Below are positions 1 to 12,000 of a DNA stretch of 64,000 nt, in pieces. The number at the start of each line of letters is the position of its first letter. The first letter of the stretch is position 1. The stretch lies in NCBI RefSeq assembly GCF_000308435.1, contig NZ_BAFR01000035.1, positions 1 to 64,000 on the forward strand, read 5' to 3'. The position numbers were made by a program, and so were the translations under genes. A model generated the notes under the pieces. The model was given only the letters and a program-made list of their open reading frames with translations. It had not been told where the DNA came from and did not search any database. The DNA is from Nocardia araoensis NBRC 100135. GTDB taxonomy: Bacteria; Actinomycetota; Actinomycetes; Mycobacteriales; Mycobacteriaceae.

Positions 1-3000
1 TATAGAGAGCGACCCACGGAAGGTCACCATTCTTTGCGGCAATTGCGGCGAGCTGGGCGCGTGAACCACGACCATACACCTCGCGGGCATTGGCCAGGTG
101 GGCTTTCACGGTCTCCCCCGTGATGCCGAGGATCGCCGCGATCTCCCGAGTCGTTCGGCCGGCGGCTACCAGCGCCAGTATGTCCAGTTGGCGGGCTGTC
201 GGTGCGGGCGGGTTCGCTCTCGGTCCCTCCGAATGCTTTTCGTCCCGGCCCTGTGCGGTCCAGTTGTGCTGCTCTGCGGAATCCCCGGCGCGGGGAAGGG
301 CGCCTTCCTTCTCGGCGACGGCGGCAAGCCGGGCGCGGGAACCGGACCCGTACAGCTTGCGGACGTTGTCGAGATGCTTTTCCACGGTCCGCTTCGATAT
401 GTGGAGGGCGGTGGCGATTTCGTGGTTCGTCAGGCCGGCGTCGACCAGTGCGAGTATCTGCTGCTGGCGGGTGGTCAGTCCGGTGCGCGGTGGTTCCGGT
501 GTTGCGGGGTTCGTCGTGTCGGTTTCGTCGAGGTCGATCGCGACAGGGTCGATTGGGTTGCCGGGCGTGGGCGGGTGCTGGCTGTCGGTGTCCGCGGGAG
601 GGTTCGGTGGTTGATCGGTGATGTTGCCGAGGTGGATCTGCGGCACGTCGGGTGCGTCGGTGCCGGATCGGGCAGCGGCATCGTTCCCGTACTGGTTGCG
701 CTGGGAGCTCGCCGGGCTGCCGACATTCAGATCAACCCCTCTGCGTCGCGCCACCTCCAACATTTCCGCCCATTGATTGGTGCCCAGTTTCGCCGCGATC
801 GAACGCATGGCGGTCTCGATCTCGCGGCGCGACAGTGACAGCAGCGTTGTGATCTCGCGATGGGGATGGCCCTTCGCCACGAGGGTGAGTACGGCGATTT
901 CGCGATCGGACAGCTCGAGATTCTCTGTGTCGGAGAATGATCGGTTGACGCCCGTGGAAGGTACATGGGGTGCCGTATCGGTACGCGATGGTCTGGTGAC
1001 GGTGGCTGCCGGGGCATCCGGGAGCGTCGAGCCGTCGGCTCCGTGTGGCGCGTCCGCGACTCGCAGCAGAACGTTCTTCTCCAGGCGCGACAACGATCGG
1101 ATGCCTCCGCCGTGGCGGATGCTGTCCGCTGCCTCCAGAAACTTCGAACGTCGGTTGTGTTCGGCCTGGTCGAGGTTCCGCCGCAGCTCGGTGACGCTCA
1201 GGCCGGCAATCCGACGGTACCGAGGATCCGATTCGGCGATGCCATCGGTGCGCATTACTGCAAGAATCTCGGCGCGGAGCGGGTGGAACCATCTGTGTTC
1301 CACTAGTTTTCGCGCGGTTTCCAGCAATCGGTGGGCGATATCGCCGTCCCGGTTCGTCTCCGAGAATCGGAATACCTCGTCATTGATCTCCAAAGCCAAC
1401 TGCACGGCGCGCGCCTGCCGTGGGCTTCGTGTACCGCCTGCCACCGTCGGTACTCCGAGCAGAGACAGCACGTACCGGAAGGTGTCGAGCCCGTATTGAT
1501 CCCGCAGATCTGCCGAGGTTGCGGGCGGGGCGGTGTCGGGTATGGGGGGTGTCGGCTGCAGCTCCGCGTTCGACACCGACGGCGACGAGGCTGACTCGGT
1601 AGGACCGGTTGCGGCAGCTTCTCCGACCTTGTCGGTGCCGGGCAAAATACCGGCGTGGATGGCGACGGCTACCGTCTGCGGCCGGTTGCGGGTGCCGAGT
1701 TTCTCGCGGATACGGGTGAAAGCCTTGTCCACAGCGCTCGAGGACATGTCGAGGTCCTTCGCGATATCGGCGTTCGTATCGCCGTGTGCGATGCGGGTGA
1801 GCAAGTCGATTTCGGCGGTGGCCAACTCGGGCACTTCCACAGCCCTGTCCGTGCGAGGAAAGAGCTCGGAGCGGATGGCGACGGCTATCATCGCCGCCCG
1901 ATTGTGCACGCGGAGTTTTCGGCAGACCCGCATCAGGTAGTCGTCCACGATGAGCGAGGACAGGCCCAGCGCCTGCGCGATGTCCTTGCTGGTCTCACCG
2001 TTCGCGACCCGAATGACCACGTTGGTTTCGTAATCGGCCAGCCATATTCGTCCGGTGCCCGGGACGGCGTCGGTAGGGTCGGCGAGCGGGAGGTCGCCGA
2101 TTCTTACGGCGGCAGCCACGATTCCAGGACGGTTGCGTGCGCCCAGTTTCCGGCCGGCTCGACCCACCAACTGGTCCACGCTTCTCGGAGAGATCTCGAG
2201 GTCTTGAGCGATGTCGTCGCTGGTGTCTCCGTTCGTGATCCGCCCGAGTACGTGGATTTCGCGACTGGTCAGCTGGAGATCTTCGCGACCGGGTGTCTCT
2301 CCGTCGGCGCGGGGACCGACGGGGAGGATGCCTGTGCTCAGTGCGATGTACACCGCTTCCGCCCGGGTACGGGCACCGAGTTTCTGGCGAACCTGGGTCG
2401 CGTAGATGCTCACGGTCCCGGGGGACAATCCCAGCTCCGCCGCGATCTCCGGGCTCGTCATATCCGCGGCCATCAACTGGAGCACCGTGAACTGACGGTT
2501 GGTGAGCCCACTATCCGTCTGCTGTGACGAGTCGGTCGCGGGCGTTTCGGCGTCTGTTATCACCTGCTCCCCGGCGTCGACCAATCTGTTGAGCGCACCT
2601 CTTTGCACCACGCTGATCGCTGCACCACGACGCATTGCGTCCACCGCCTCGGTGACGTGTTTGCGCTGCGTGGCATTCATCCCGAACCAGCCGTCTACCA
2701 GGCCTCCCGCGATGCTGTGCAGCCATTCGCCGGGATTCGTGCCCGCATCGGCACGCCATCGGTGCGCCTCCGCGATCCGAAATGCCATGCGGTTGAGCTC
2801 CTGTGCCACCTGCAGGAGCGGCCGCAAGTCGCGGGCGGTCGGCGAGGCTGGAACCCCTAGCCGGGCAAGCACTTCCCGGAGTGCGGCCCGGCCGTATCGC
2901 TCGCGCAGCTCGTCGAACGCCGTCGCGTCCCCTTGCCGCGCGCGTTGCAGAACGGTGTCCAGCTCGTCGGACTCGCCGAGGTCGATCGCGACAGGATCGA

Positions 3001-6000
3001 TGCGGGTGCCGGATGTCGTCTCATGGTCGCCGGCCGACAGCGCGACCGCGTCGACAGTTCCCATCGGCCCGTCCGGGTGATACCAGAACCCTATCTCGTC
3101 GGCCGCCGCACGTACCAGCCCCATGTTCTCGCTGGTGCCCGTCCCTTTCACCGCATCACGGACCGTGGCCTTGGCCGCGCCCGCTGCTTCGGCCAACGTC
3201 TCGCGAGATGGCTGCGGCTTGATCCGCGCGGGGACGAACTCGTCGCCGATCCAGCGCGCCGGGCGAACACGACGCGTCACGAAGTTCGGATCGGTGAGGG
3301 CCGCGATGTCCGCGCGGTCCGGCGGTACACCCAACCGGTGCGCCGCGGCCAGGACGCGTTGCGTAGTCTCGCCGTGCCACGGCTTCTTCGGGCCGAACCG
3401 TCCGTTGAAAACGCTGCTGACGTACGCCTCGCTCACACCCGCGAGCCGGGCGATATCGGCCCGCATGGGTTTCCGCACCGCTTCGATCCGGCGCAGGGTG
3501 AGGTAGCGCTCCGCCAGGCGGCGCGTCTGTGGCGCAACGGTCTCGTCGGCGGCCAGCGCTTCGGCGTGCGTGCGGGTCAGTTCGTCGTCGGCGACGCCCA
3601 CCTGCTGCGCCAGCTGGTTGCGCAGCGTGTGGATCTGGACCGCGTCCAGCGGGGCTGCCGCCAGCGGTTCGAGAGTGGCACACAGGAAGGTCTCACTCGC
3701 GGCCACAAGGTGTTCCAGCTCCGGCGAGTCCGTCAGGCTCGTGAGCCAGTACAGCTCGGCCAGCACCTCGCCCGTCGTCATCGGCTGGGGTGGGCTCAGG
3801 TCTTGCAGTCCCAGCAGTGCCCGCAAGTCTTGGTCGAGGGCCCGGCGCCGGTTGTCGAAACCGTTCTGGTCCAGGGGATCAGCCTCAGGCTCGGCCGCAT
3901 CCCGGAGACCGGGTTCTTCGCCGTCGCGCCGCTCCAGCTCGGCAAGCGCGCGCTCGTGAGTGGCCGCTTCCTGATCCGCGTGCAGTTCGAGCTGGGACCG
4001 GATCCATCGGCTCAGCGCCTGACCGTCGATGCCGGTCACGGCGGTGGGCATGGCCTGTGTCTGTTCCGCGACGAGGGCGAGTGCCAGGCGTACCGCTCCC
4101 CGCGTCACCGCACCGGGTGGCAGCCCGAAGTGCTCGGCCAGCGCGGTCTGGGCCGGGTCCGAGGCCGCTTGGGCGGGCCGGGCCGATTGTGCCCCGCGGG
4201 ATCTGTCGATGTCGGTGGGGAGGGTCGAGGCCTCCTGGGAGTCGGGCGCCGACTCGTCTCGGTCGTTGTCGGTATCCGTCGCCGTTGCCCGCCGCAGCGC
4301 GTCCGTGACGCGCGCCTGCAACTCCGGGTCCGGGGCCTCCGCGGGATCCTCGGCGGCGATACCGCTGTGCACTGCCCAGGCGACCAGCCCGGCGGTGTCG
4401 TCGATACCGAGTTTGGTACGCAGGCCGCGCCGGATGTACTTGACCAACGGCACCGAGATGCCCAGCTCTGCCGAAATAGCCGGGTTCGTGAACCGCCGGG
4501 CCACCAGGCGCAGGACACTGGTCTCCTGCGGTGTCAGACCGACGTCGGCAGTTGGTTCGGGTATCGGTTCCGGATGGTCAGCCGACCATGCCCGCTGCGC
4601 CGCCATCAGGAGCACGCCCCGATCGGGGGTTCCGAGCTTCACCGCGATGCTGTCGAGTTCGTTGATCACGGTGGCGTGCGATCCGCCCAACGTGCGAGCG
4701 ATCGCTTTGAGTGACAGACCCTGTGCGGCCAGCCGCAGCACCTCGGGTTCACGCCCATTCAGTCCGGACGGGTGGGTGGCGATCCGAGATCGGAAGGCGT
4801 GCACAGTGGCCCAGGACACCGCTGCCGGATCACGGCTCGTGCCCGGCAGCGACTCGGCGAGCGCTTCGAGCCGCTCGCGCTGCGATGACGGTTCTCCTCG
4901 CTGCGCCGACACCCGGATCCTGCCGCGCGTACCGATCTTGTCGGCCAGTTGCACCAGCAAGGGATCCAACCGGCTCTGCGACATGCCGAGTGCGGTTGCG
5001 AGGGCCTCGGATGGCGCTCCCTTGGTGACCAGGTGGAGGAGGAGCGCCTCGACTTCGCTCACTTCGACGGTCCGCGCCTCTGCGTGAGGCGACTGGAGGC
5101 TACGCGCCCGGGCTGCGAGTTCCTCGTGATCCGAGGTGCCCAACTTGGCCTGTATTTGGCCCCGATACCCCCGTGCCGTAGATGCCGTGACTCCCAGCTG
5201 GTCACCGATCGCCTGATCGGTGAGACCGGCCGCGACCAGGTCGAGAACCTCGCGTTCGCGGGGGGACAGGTCGACGTGCCTCCGCGTTGCCGCGGAGTGG
5301 GGATCGCCAGGCTGGAACGCCCCCTGCCGCTGTGCCGCCAGCAGACCGGGCAGCCTGCCCTCGACACCCAACCGGCCGGGGAGCGCGGCCATGAACGTCC
5401 GCACTCGATACCGCGTCGTCGCCAGCTCGGTAGCGATCTCGCGATTGCCCAGGCCGTTCGCCGCCAGCTGGAGGATGGCGATATCGTCCGGGGAGAACTC
5501 GACATCGGTAGGTGGGCCGGATGGGTCGCCGAGCCAGCCCTCCCGATCCGCCGCGAGGACCGCGGGAATCAAACTCGGGCAGCGGAGTTTGGCGCAGGCA
5601 TGTCGGGCATAGCTCTGGACGGTTTTGTGCGAGATTCCCATCAGAGGGCCGATCTCGGGGTACGACAGGCCGCGCGCACTCAGGCGCAACACCTCGAGCT
5701 CCCGGGGGGTCAGCCCGCCTCTGTCGGGTATCGGAGCGTCGGATTCGGTCCGATCTGGTTCCGTAACCGCCTGTGCGGGAGATTTCCCGGATGCCCGGAC
5801 GCGAGCGATCGCCGAGGCGAATTTGCGAATCGGAGCCCACAGCAGAGGGTCCATGTCCTCGCCGGGAGCCGGTAGCACCGCTGCGGCCGTTCGGTCCGAC
5901 TGGCCCGGCCAGAACTGGCGGAGTACCCGCTGCTGGGTCGGGTCGAGTCCGGCCTCGCGGAGAGCACGCCGCAGATCCTCGGGGTCGGCATCGGCCAGGG

Positions 6001-9000
6001 CGCGGGCTACCGCATCGCTCCGTTCGGTCGACGGGCCGGCGACGTAGATCGCCAAGATCTGCCGCCGGAAGCTGTCGAATGCAGCACGCCTCGACGCCTG
6101 GACCGAGCGAGGCACGGGTTCAAATTGCGTCGGGTCCGGTTGCGCATCGCCGAGGTCGATCGGGGCCGGGGCAGCTGCCCGCGCATGGGACTGACTGTGC
6201 TGCTGCCAGAACTCCGGTGGGAACGCCGACCTGCCGTCAGGGCGTCCGGGTGCGGTGCGTGATGAACCTTCTTGCTGCGCATGAACTTCCGGTGTTTGCG
6301 CGGTGCGATCCCGGGTCGATGCGACCGCGGCGCGGTGCTCCGCCTGGAGCCGGGCCAACTCGTCGAGCACGAACCCGGTGTCGGGGTTCAAGTATGCGAT
6401 CTGCTGTTCCGCGTACTCGGCGCGGGCGGTGGGGGACATGGCGCGCCATCTCGCGGCCAGGGATGCCGCCGGGCCGTTCGAGGCGATGCTCGTGCCGGAC
6501 TCGGACGCAGCCGGGACCGGACCGCGATAGTCCGCCTGCACCAGGGCATTGCGCTGCTCGGCTTCCCGCAACACCTGGAAATACGGGATGTCTCGAAGCA
6601 GGGCTTGCAGCACGTAGGCGGGATGTGTGCGATCGGCCGGTGCGGTCCTGCCGAACGCATTGTTCGCCTCGGCCAGTGCTTCTGCCGGATTGAACACTTT
6701 GAGGTCGCCCAGCCGGGGTTCGTAAGTGCCCAGTTCGTCCCTCTTCGTCGCCGCGTCCGGATCGGGATGGGCTTGTTCGAATTCGCCGGTGAGTATTTGT
6801 CTGCGAGTGTGGGGATCGAGCTGCTGCTGCCAAGCGTCGTATACGAGTCTCATATCGACCCAGCCCGCTCGATCGGCTTCTTCTGTTTGCTCGTCGAAAA
6901 CCCGGCGCAGCGGACCGGTAACCCGTGAGATTCCGACTCGTTGCAGCCATTTGTCGAAAGCCGCCCGACTCTCGAATTGATTCGTCCACGATACGAAGGC
7001 CTTGTACAGGCGATCTTCTTCTGTGGACTTCTTCCTGCTGCTGCTGTACGAATCGAGCTGCCCCAGCCAATCGTCGAAATCGAGGTCCGGTGGCAGCATG
7101 CCGGCCTTTTTGAACTCAGCGAAATGCGTGTACAGGAATCCGAATGCTCGTGCCTCTTTGGAGTCTTCGTAGTCCTTCCCCTGGACGGCTCCGTCTCGTA
7201 GATGGGCAATCGGCTTTTTGTCGTAGAGCCCCTTCCGTGCGGCTCGATCCTGCAGATGGCCCATCTCGTGACTGACGGCGTCGTATGCTGGATCGCCGGT
7301 CGGGGCCATCAGGTGGCCTGCCTGCACCGCCTTCCGCATGGTGTTCCGGAATCTCTCCGGGTCACCGAAGAGGTTCTCGTTCAGCACCATGAAGGTCGGG
7401 GCGTCCTTCTCGATGCCTTCGGGAGTCCAGATACAGGCACCGGTATTGCCGACCATGGGGGCGACCAGTACGACGTCGAGCTTGATCTCCTGTCCAGCCG
7501 CGAAACCGTCGACTATCGCGTTCCTGATCGACAGAGCCGTGTCGACGGAGATCTCCGGCTTGTCCAGTCCGAGCACCTCGATGCCGAACCTCTTGAACAA
7601 CTGCCGGGCGATGGCCTGCTTGGTTTTTCGATCGGCCTCGGCCGTCCTCGCGGAGTTCGCAAGGTCGCGGTTCTCGGCCGAGGGTTGCCGTTGCCGGGCG
7701 GTCGGGTCGGTCGCCTCTACTGCGATCTCCTGCGCGACCCACCCGAACAGGGCGACCTGAGCGTCGGTGAGGTCGTCGCCGCGGGTTCTGGGATCGAGCG
7801 CTTCGTTGACGAGTCGGCGTACGGCGGGATTCAGGTTATTGAGGCTGTCGAGCCACATATTTCGCGCTTGGCTGAGCAACCAGTCGCCGATGTCGACGCC
7901 CGGGGGGACTTGCCAGCCACCGGCGTCGGCGGCGCCGAGCGTGGCCCGGGCGACGGCGTGCGCCAGGAGTTGGATCCGCGCGGGTGGGGTGTCGTGCTCC
8001 GCATCCCCGCTGAGTACGGCACACATGGCCTGGGCGGTGGCGGGGCCGAAATGGCGGTCCAGCACCTGTGCGGCGGACCGGTCGCCCTGCTGCGCCCGCT
8101 GCAGTGTCTCGGTGCGGTCGCCGGGAGGCAGCTGGTCGAACGGGACGGTGGTACCCACCGGGGCCGCGAGGACGGGCTGGGCGGTCGGCACCTGCGCGAC
8201 CAACTGGGCGACGGCCGCGGTGTGCGCGTCTTCGAGCCGGCGTCCTTGCTGCAGCAGCGTCCCGGCGTCGGTGACGAGTTGCCGCTGTGCAGGATCGAGC
8301 TGATCCAGGCTGGCGTGCAACAGATTTCGTGCGGTCTCGCGCACGTGGTCGGCGACGTCGGTACCGATGGGGATCCCTTGGGACTCGACCTGATCGAGTG
8401 CCGCGTCGCGGACGGCCTGCGCCACCGGCAGCAACGGTGCGGCCGCCTGTCCGCCGGGTGCGTCCAGCACCTGCAGGAGGTGGCGGAGGGTGCTGTCGCC
8501 GTGCTCGTCACGCAGGTTGGCTGCGACCGGTGGGTTACCGGAAGCCAGGTTGGATGCTGCCCCGGCGGCGAGGCCTGCGGCGGTCGGGACGGGGGTGCCG
8601 TTGTGGGTGGCGGCAGGGGCGTGCGAGGTCGCATGTGAACCGGTCGCATGCGGAGCCGCGGTCCCCGCAGATCGGGGAGGGGGGTGCTGGGGTTGCTGGG
8701 TCGCGGTGCCAGGTGCGTCCGCGGGTGGGGCGTTGGCTTGGTTGGCGCTCGCGTACTTGGAGGCGAGCTGATTCTGCTCGACAGCGTCCTTCATTGCAGG
8801 GACGGCATGCTTCCACAGGTCGGACTCGGCGTTTCGCAACGCCGTTTCAGTCCTGTTGAGTTCGATGCGCGTCGCCTCGGTGTTGAGGGCCTCGTGCTGT
8901 TCCTGGGCGGCCCGGTGGGCCTGGACGGCTTCTGTGTACTGGACGATCTGCTGTGTGACGCCGTGGTCGGTGACCCGGCCCAGAAAGTCCTCGGGGGAGA

Positions 9001-12000
9001 CGTAATGCACCGCCGAACCCGGGGTGCCGCCGTGCTCCCGGTCGTCGCCGGATCCGCCACGGGCGCCACGACCATCGACCTGGTCGTTCACCCGCTCGGA
9101 GTACGACGGCCCGCCGCTGACCTTGACGTCGACACCGCCGAGATCGATCACCTCCTGCGACGGCGTCGGGTCGGCGCCGCGGCCTCCGTCCTTGTTGGTG
9201 ATATAGATGGTGCCCTTGTCCCCGAATTCCTCGATCTTCTGCCTGACCAGGGCCTCGGCGTCGGCATTGCTACCGCCGTGCTCGGCGTAGAATTCCGCAT
9301 CGACCACCTCGAACTTCAGCTCGAATTCCGCGCCGTGTTCTTCCTTCGCCGCCGTGCGGAGCAGGTCGATCAGTCCGATCCGCCCGGCATCCGGGTCGCC
9401 CCGGATTTCGCCGTTGTCCATGCACACGACCCACTGCGCACGGCCCGTTTGCTCCCCGTCGACCACATGGGCATCCCGCACGATGTCACGGGCCAGCTGC
9501 GTGAGTTTCGCATGCGTGTTCTCGTAGAATTTCGGCGGTTCCACGACCCGCTGCGATGTATAGAAAGTCGGAAGCTCCGGCACCGGCCCCACGCCGTACA
9601 GGTCGTAGGTGATGCCCTCGACGCCCTTCATGGTCCCCGACAGACCAGACGGATCGAACAGCAATTTGCTGCCGATCAACTGCTGATCCGACATGCGCAG
9701 CGAATGTTCCTGATTCGCCCGGACCGGCAGCCCTTCCTTGAGGTCGACGAACTGACCGACGTCCTGCCAGCGCACCTCGGTCGACTTCGTCCTGTCCCAC
9801 ATCGCCTTGTCGTTGGTTTCGTGCGCGAGGATGCCGATCTTCGCGCCCTCGCCTTCGTCCGCCCGGGTGATGTAGTGCGTGCCCTTCTCCAGCCCCCAGC
9901 GGGCGTTGGCGGCATCGGCATACAGCTTCAGCTCCGAGGCGGTGACCGGTCCACCCGCCACCCTCTCCAGCTTGGCGACCGCGGCCGGGGTCGTTTCCGC
10001 GGCCCACATTCCCCGGGTGTTCTCCGGCCTCTTGAAATCCGCTGCCGTCAAGCCGTGTTCGCGCTCTGCTGTCGTCAGCCGATCCCAGATCCCCTGTAGT
10101 TCGGCGCGCACCTCGGGTGGGGCCTCCTGCGCCGCCCCGGGGGAAAGTACGCATTCGGAATTGCCGTCGAAGATGGTGTCGAATTCGTCGATGGTGAGCT
10201 TGCCCGCCGGGAACGGGTCGTACCGGAGGTCCAGGCCGTGATCGGATGCCGCGGTATCCAGCCTCTCCTTGATCAGATCGATCGACGGCTTCGTGTTGAG
10301 GAAGTCCCGCAGTGCCGTCACCTCTTGGGGCGACATGCCACTGGCCGCGAGCTCGTTCATCATCGAATCCGCGACCTTCAACGCGCGGAACAGGTAGTCC
10401 TCTTTGGTGCCCACGACGATCCGGCTACGGCCGGGTACCGGATCCGGCAGCGGACCGTCCTGATCCATCCGGACCACATCGATCCCGGTGTCCGACTCCG
10501 GCCGCGCCACGAATGCATGCAACTCAGCGGCCAGCTCACCGGCGAGCAGATCACTACTGGTCCATGCATGTGCGGTGCCGTGATCGATGGCGTCGGACAC
10601 CTTCTTCATCACCATGACGATGGTCTTGCCCTCACCGGTCTTCATATCGACCGGACCGTGCTCGAGCAGCAGGAACGCCGCGGCCTGTGTCTCACGCACC
10701 AGACGATGCCGGTCGTCACCCCGGCGAATCCATTCCGTCATCGCCGCGACGCGCTCCTCCCTCGACCCCCGCACCATGGTGTCGGCCAACGACTCCGGTG
10801 ATGCGTGTGCCAACGGGCTCGTACCGTCGGCCGTACTGCCCGGCTTCCGCAACTCCCCGATCGCGCGACCGGCATCCAGGGCCGCGCGTACCCGCTCCTG
10901 GGCAACCACGTCGAACACGGCGTCGCGATCGGTGAGCACCCCGGCCTCGTAGTCGCTCATCAGCGAAACACCCGCGTTGTCCGAGATTTCGACGAGGTCA
11001 CGGGCTCTGGCCTGGGCTGCGGCGTCATGCTGGGCTACCGCCGCCTCGTACGCATCCCGGCACTCGGCCAACTTCGCCTGAGCCTGGCGGAGTTGTTCCT
11101 GAGCGGCCCGCGCGGCTTCGACGGCCACCCGATCCTCCGCCGTGCCCGACCCGAACAGATCGCGTATCTTGTCGCCGAAGCCGACGCGGGTGGCCCGCTC
11201 ATGCTGCTGCGCCACCCGCACGGCCTCCTCCTGCCGCTGCAGCTCGGCATGGGTGGCCCGCTCGCGCTCGGCCGCGGCTTCGACACGCTGCCGGTGGTGT
11301 TCGCGCACCAGCTCGTTCTGCTGCCGCTCGGCCGCATTACGCTGCTCTACCTCGGCTCTCGCCCTCGCACGCGCGTCCGCGGCGGGGTCTTCCTCGCGAG
11401 CGGTGGGCGGTGCTTGCTGCTCACTCGCACCATCGTCGCCCGCACGACCGCCGGGAACATCGTCTCCGCTGGTGTCGGACTCATCGGGCTTCGGTTGCGA
11501 TGGTCCCGCCTCGTCTGCATCGGGATGACTCTTGGCCTGTTGCCCATCCGCGCTGTCGTCGGCGCGTGCGTGCTCCGGTGCGTTCGATTCATCCGGATGC
11601 GTGCCTCGCGCGGTCTCATCGCCTGTGGTGCCGTCGGCCGTGCGACCGTGCTCCGACTCCGGTTCGGCGGACGCGGGCGGTGTGTTCCGGCTGTCATTGT
11701 CGGGGCCGTGGGCGGTCGCCGACCCGGACGGGGTATGGCCGTCCTCGGCCTGCCCGCGCGCTCCTTCGACCGGTTCGACGGCGGGAGGGCGCTCCGCGGC
11801 GGCAGCCTTCGGGGCGGACACACGTGGCGGCCGATTGCCTCCGGCAGCAGCGGGCGAACCGGCAGCGGGTGTGCCGGGCTGGGCGCCTGCGGCCGGTCGC
11901 GCCGGGCCGCCCAACGGCTGCGCGGTCTGCCGCTGCTGCCCGCCCGCGTCCACGAACCTGTCTCCGCCGGGGGAGCGCGGACCGGAGTCACCGCGTTGTG

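Larger units (their letters stand above)
13..5716 (-). other. Array of 13 LuxR/GerE-type helix-turn-helix units with two LacI-like units
   Basis: Translated end to end. LuxR-type units lie at about 5540-5716, 5312-5497, 5095-5272, 4890-5068, 4586-4765, 4350-4540, 2321-2512, 2088-2281, 1856-2047, 1637-1828, 725-922, 289-487 and 13-205. Best matches to the family are LTPRELEVLRLSARGLSYPE, LSPREREVLDLVAAGLTDQA and LTTRQQQILALVDAGLTNHE, each followed by a recognition helix such as KTVEKHLDNVRKLYG. The units at 5312-5497 and 4890-5068 are degenerate. Two LacI-like units lie at 3317-3469 and 3062-3226. All are in one continuous frame within the giant gene. LuxR-type regulators normally carry a single such domain at the C-terminus. 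Confidence 0.85.

Noticed and set aside
1046..2959. Calling the sigma-like modules working sigma factors
   Set aside because: No region 4 and no separate start; similarity is limited to the region 2 helix start.
1..5716. The LuxR array as a set of separate regulator genes
   Set aside because: There are no stop codons between the units and no ribosome sites or start codons at unit boundaries; the frame is continuous over the whole stretch.
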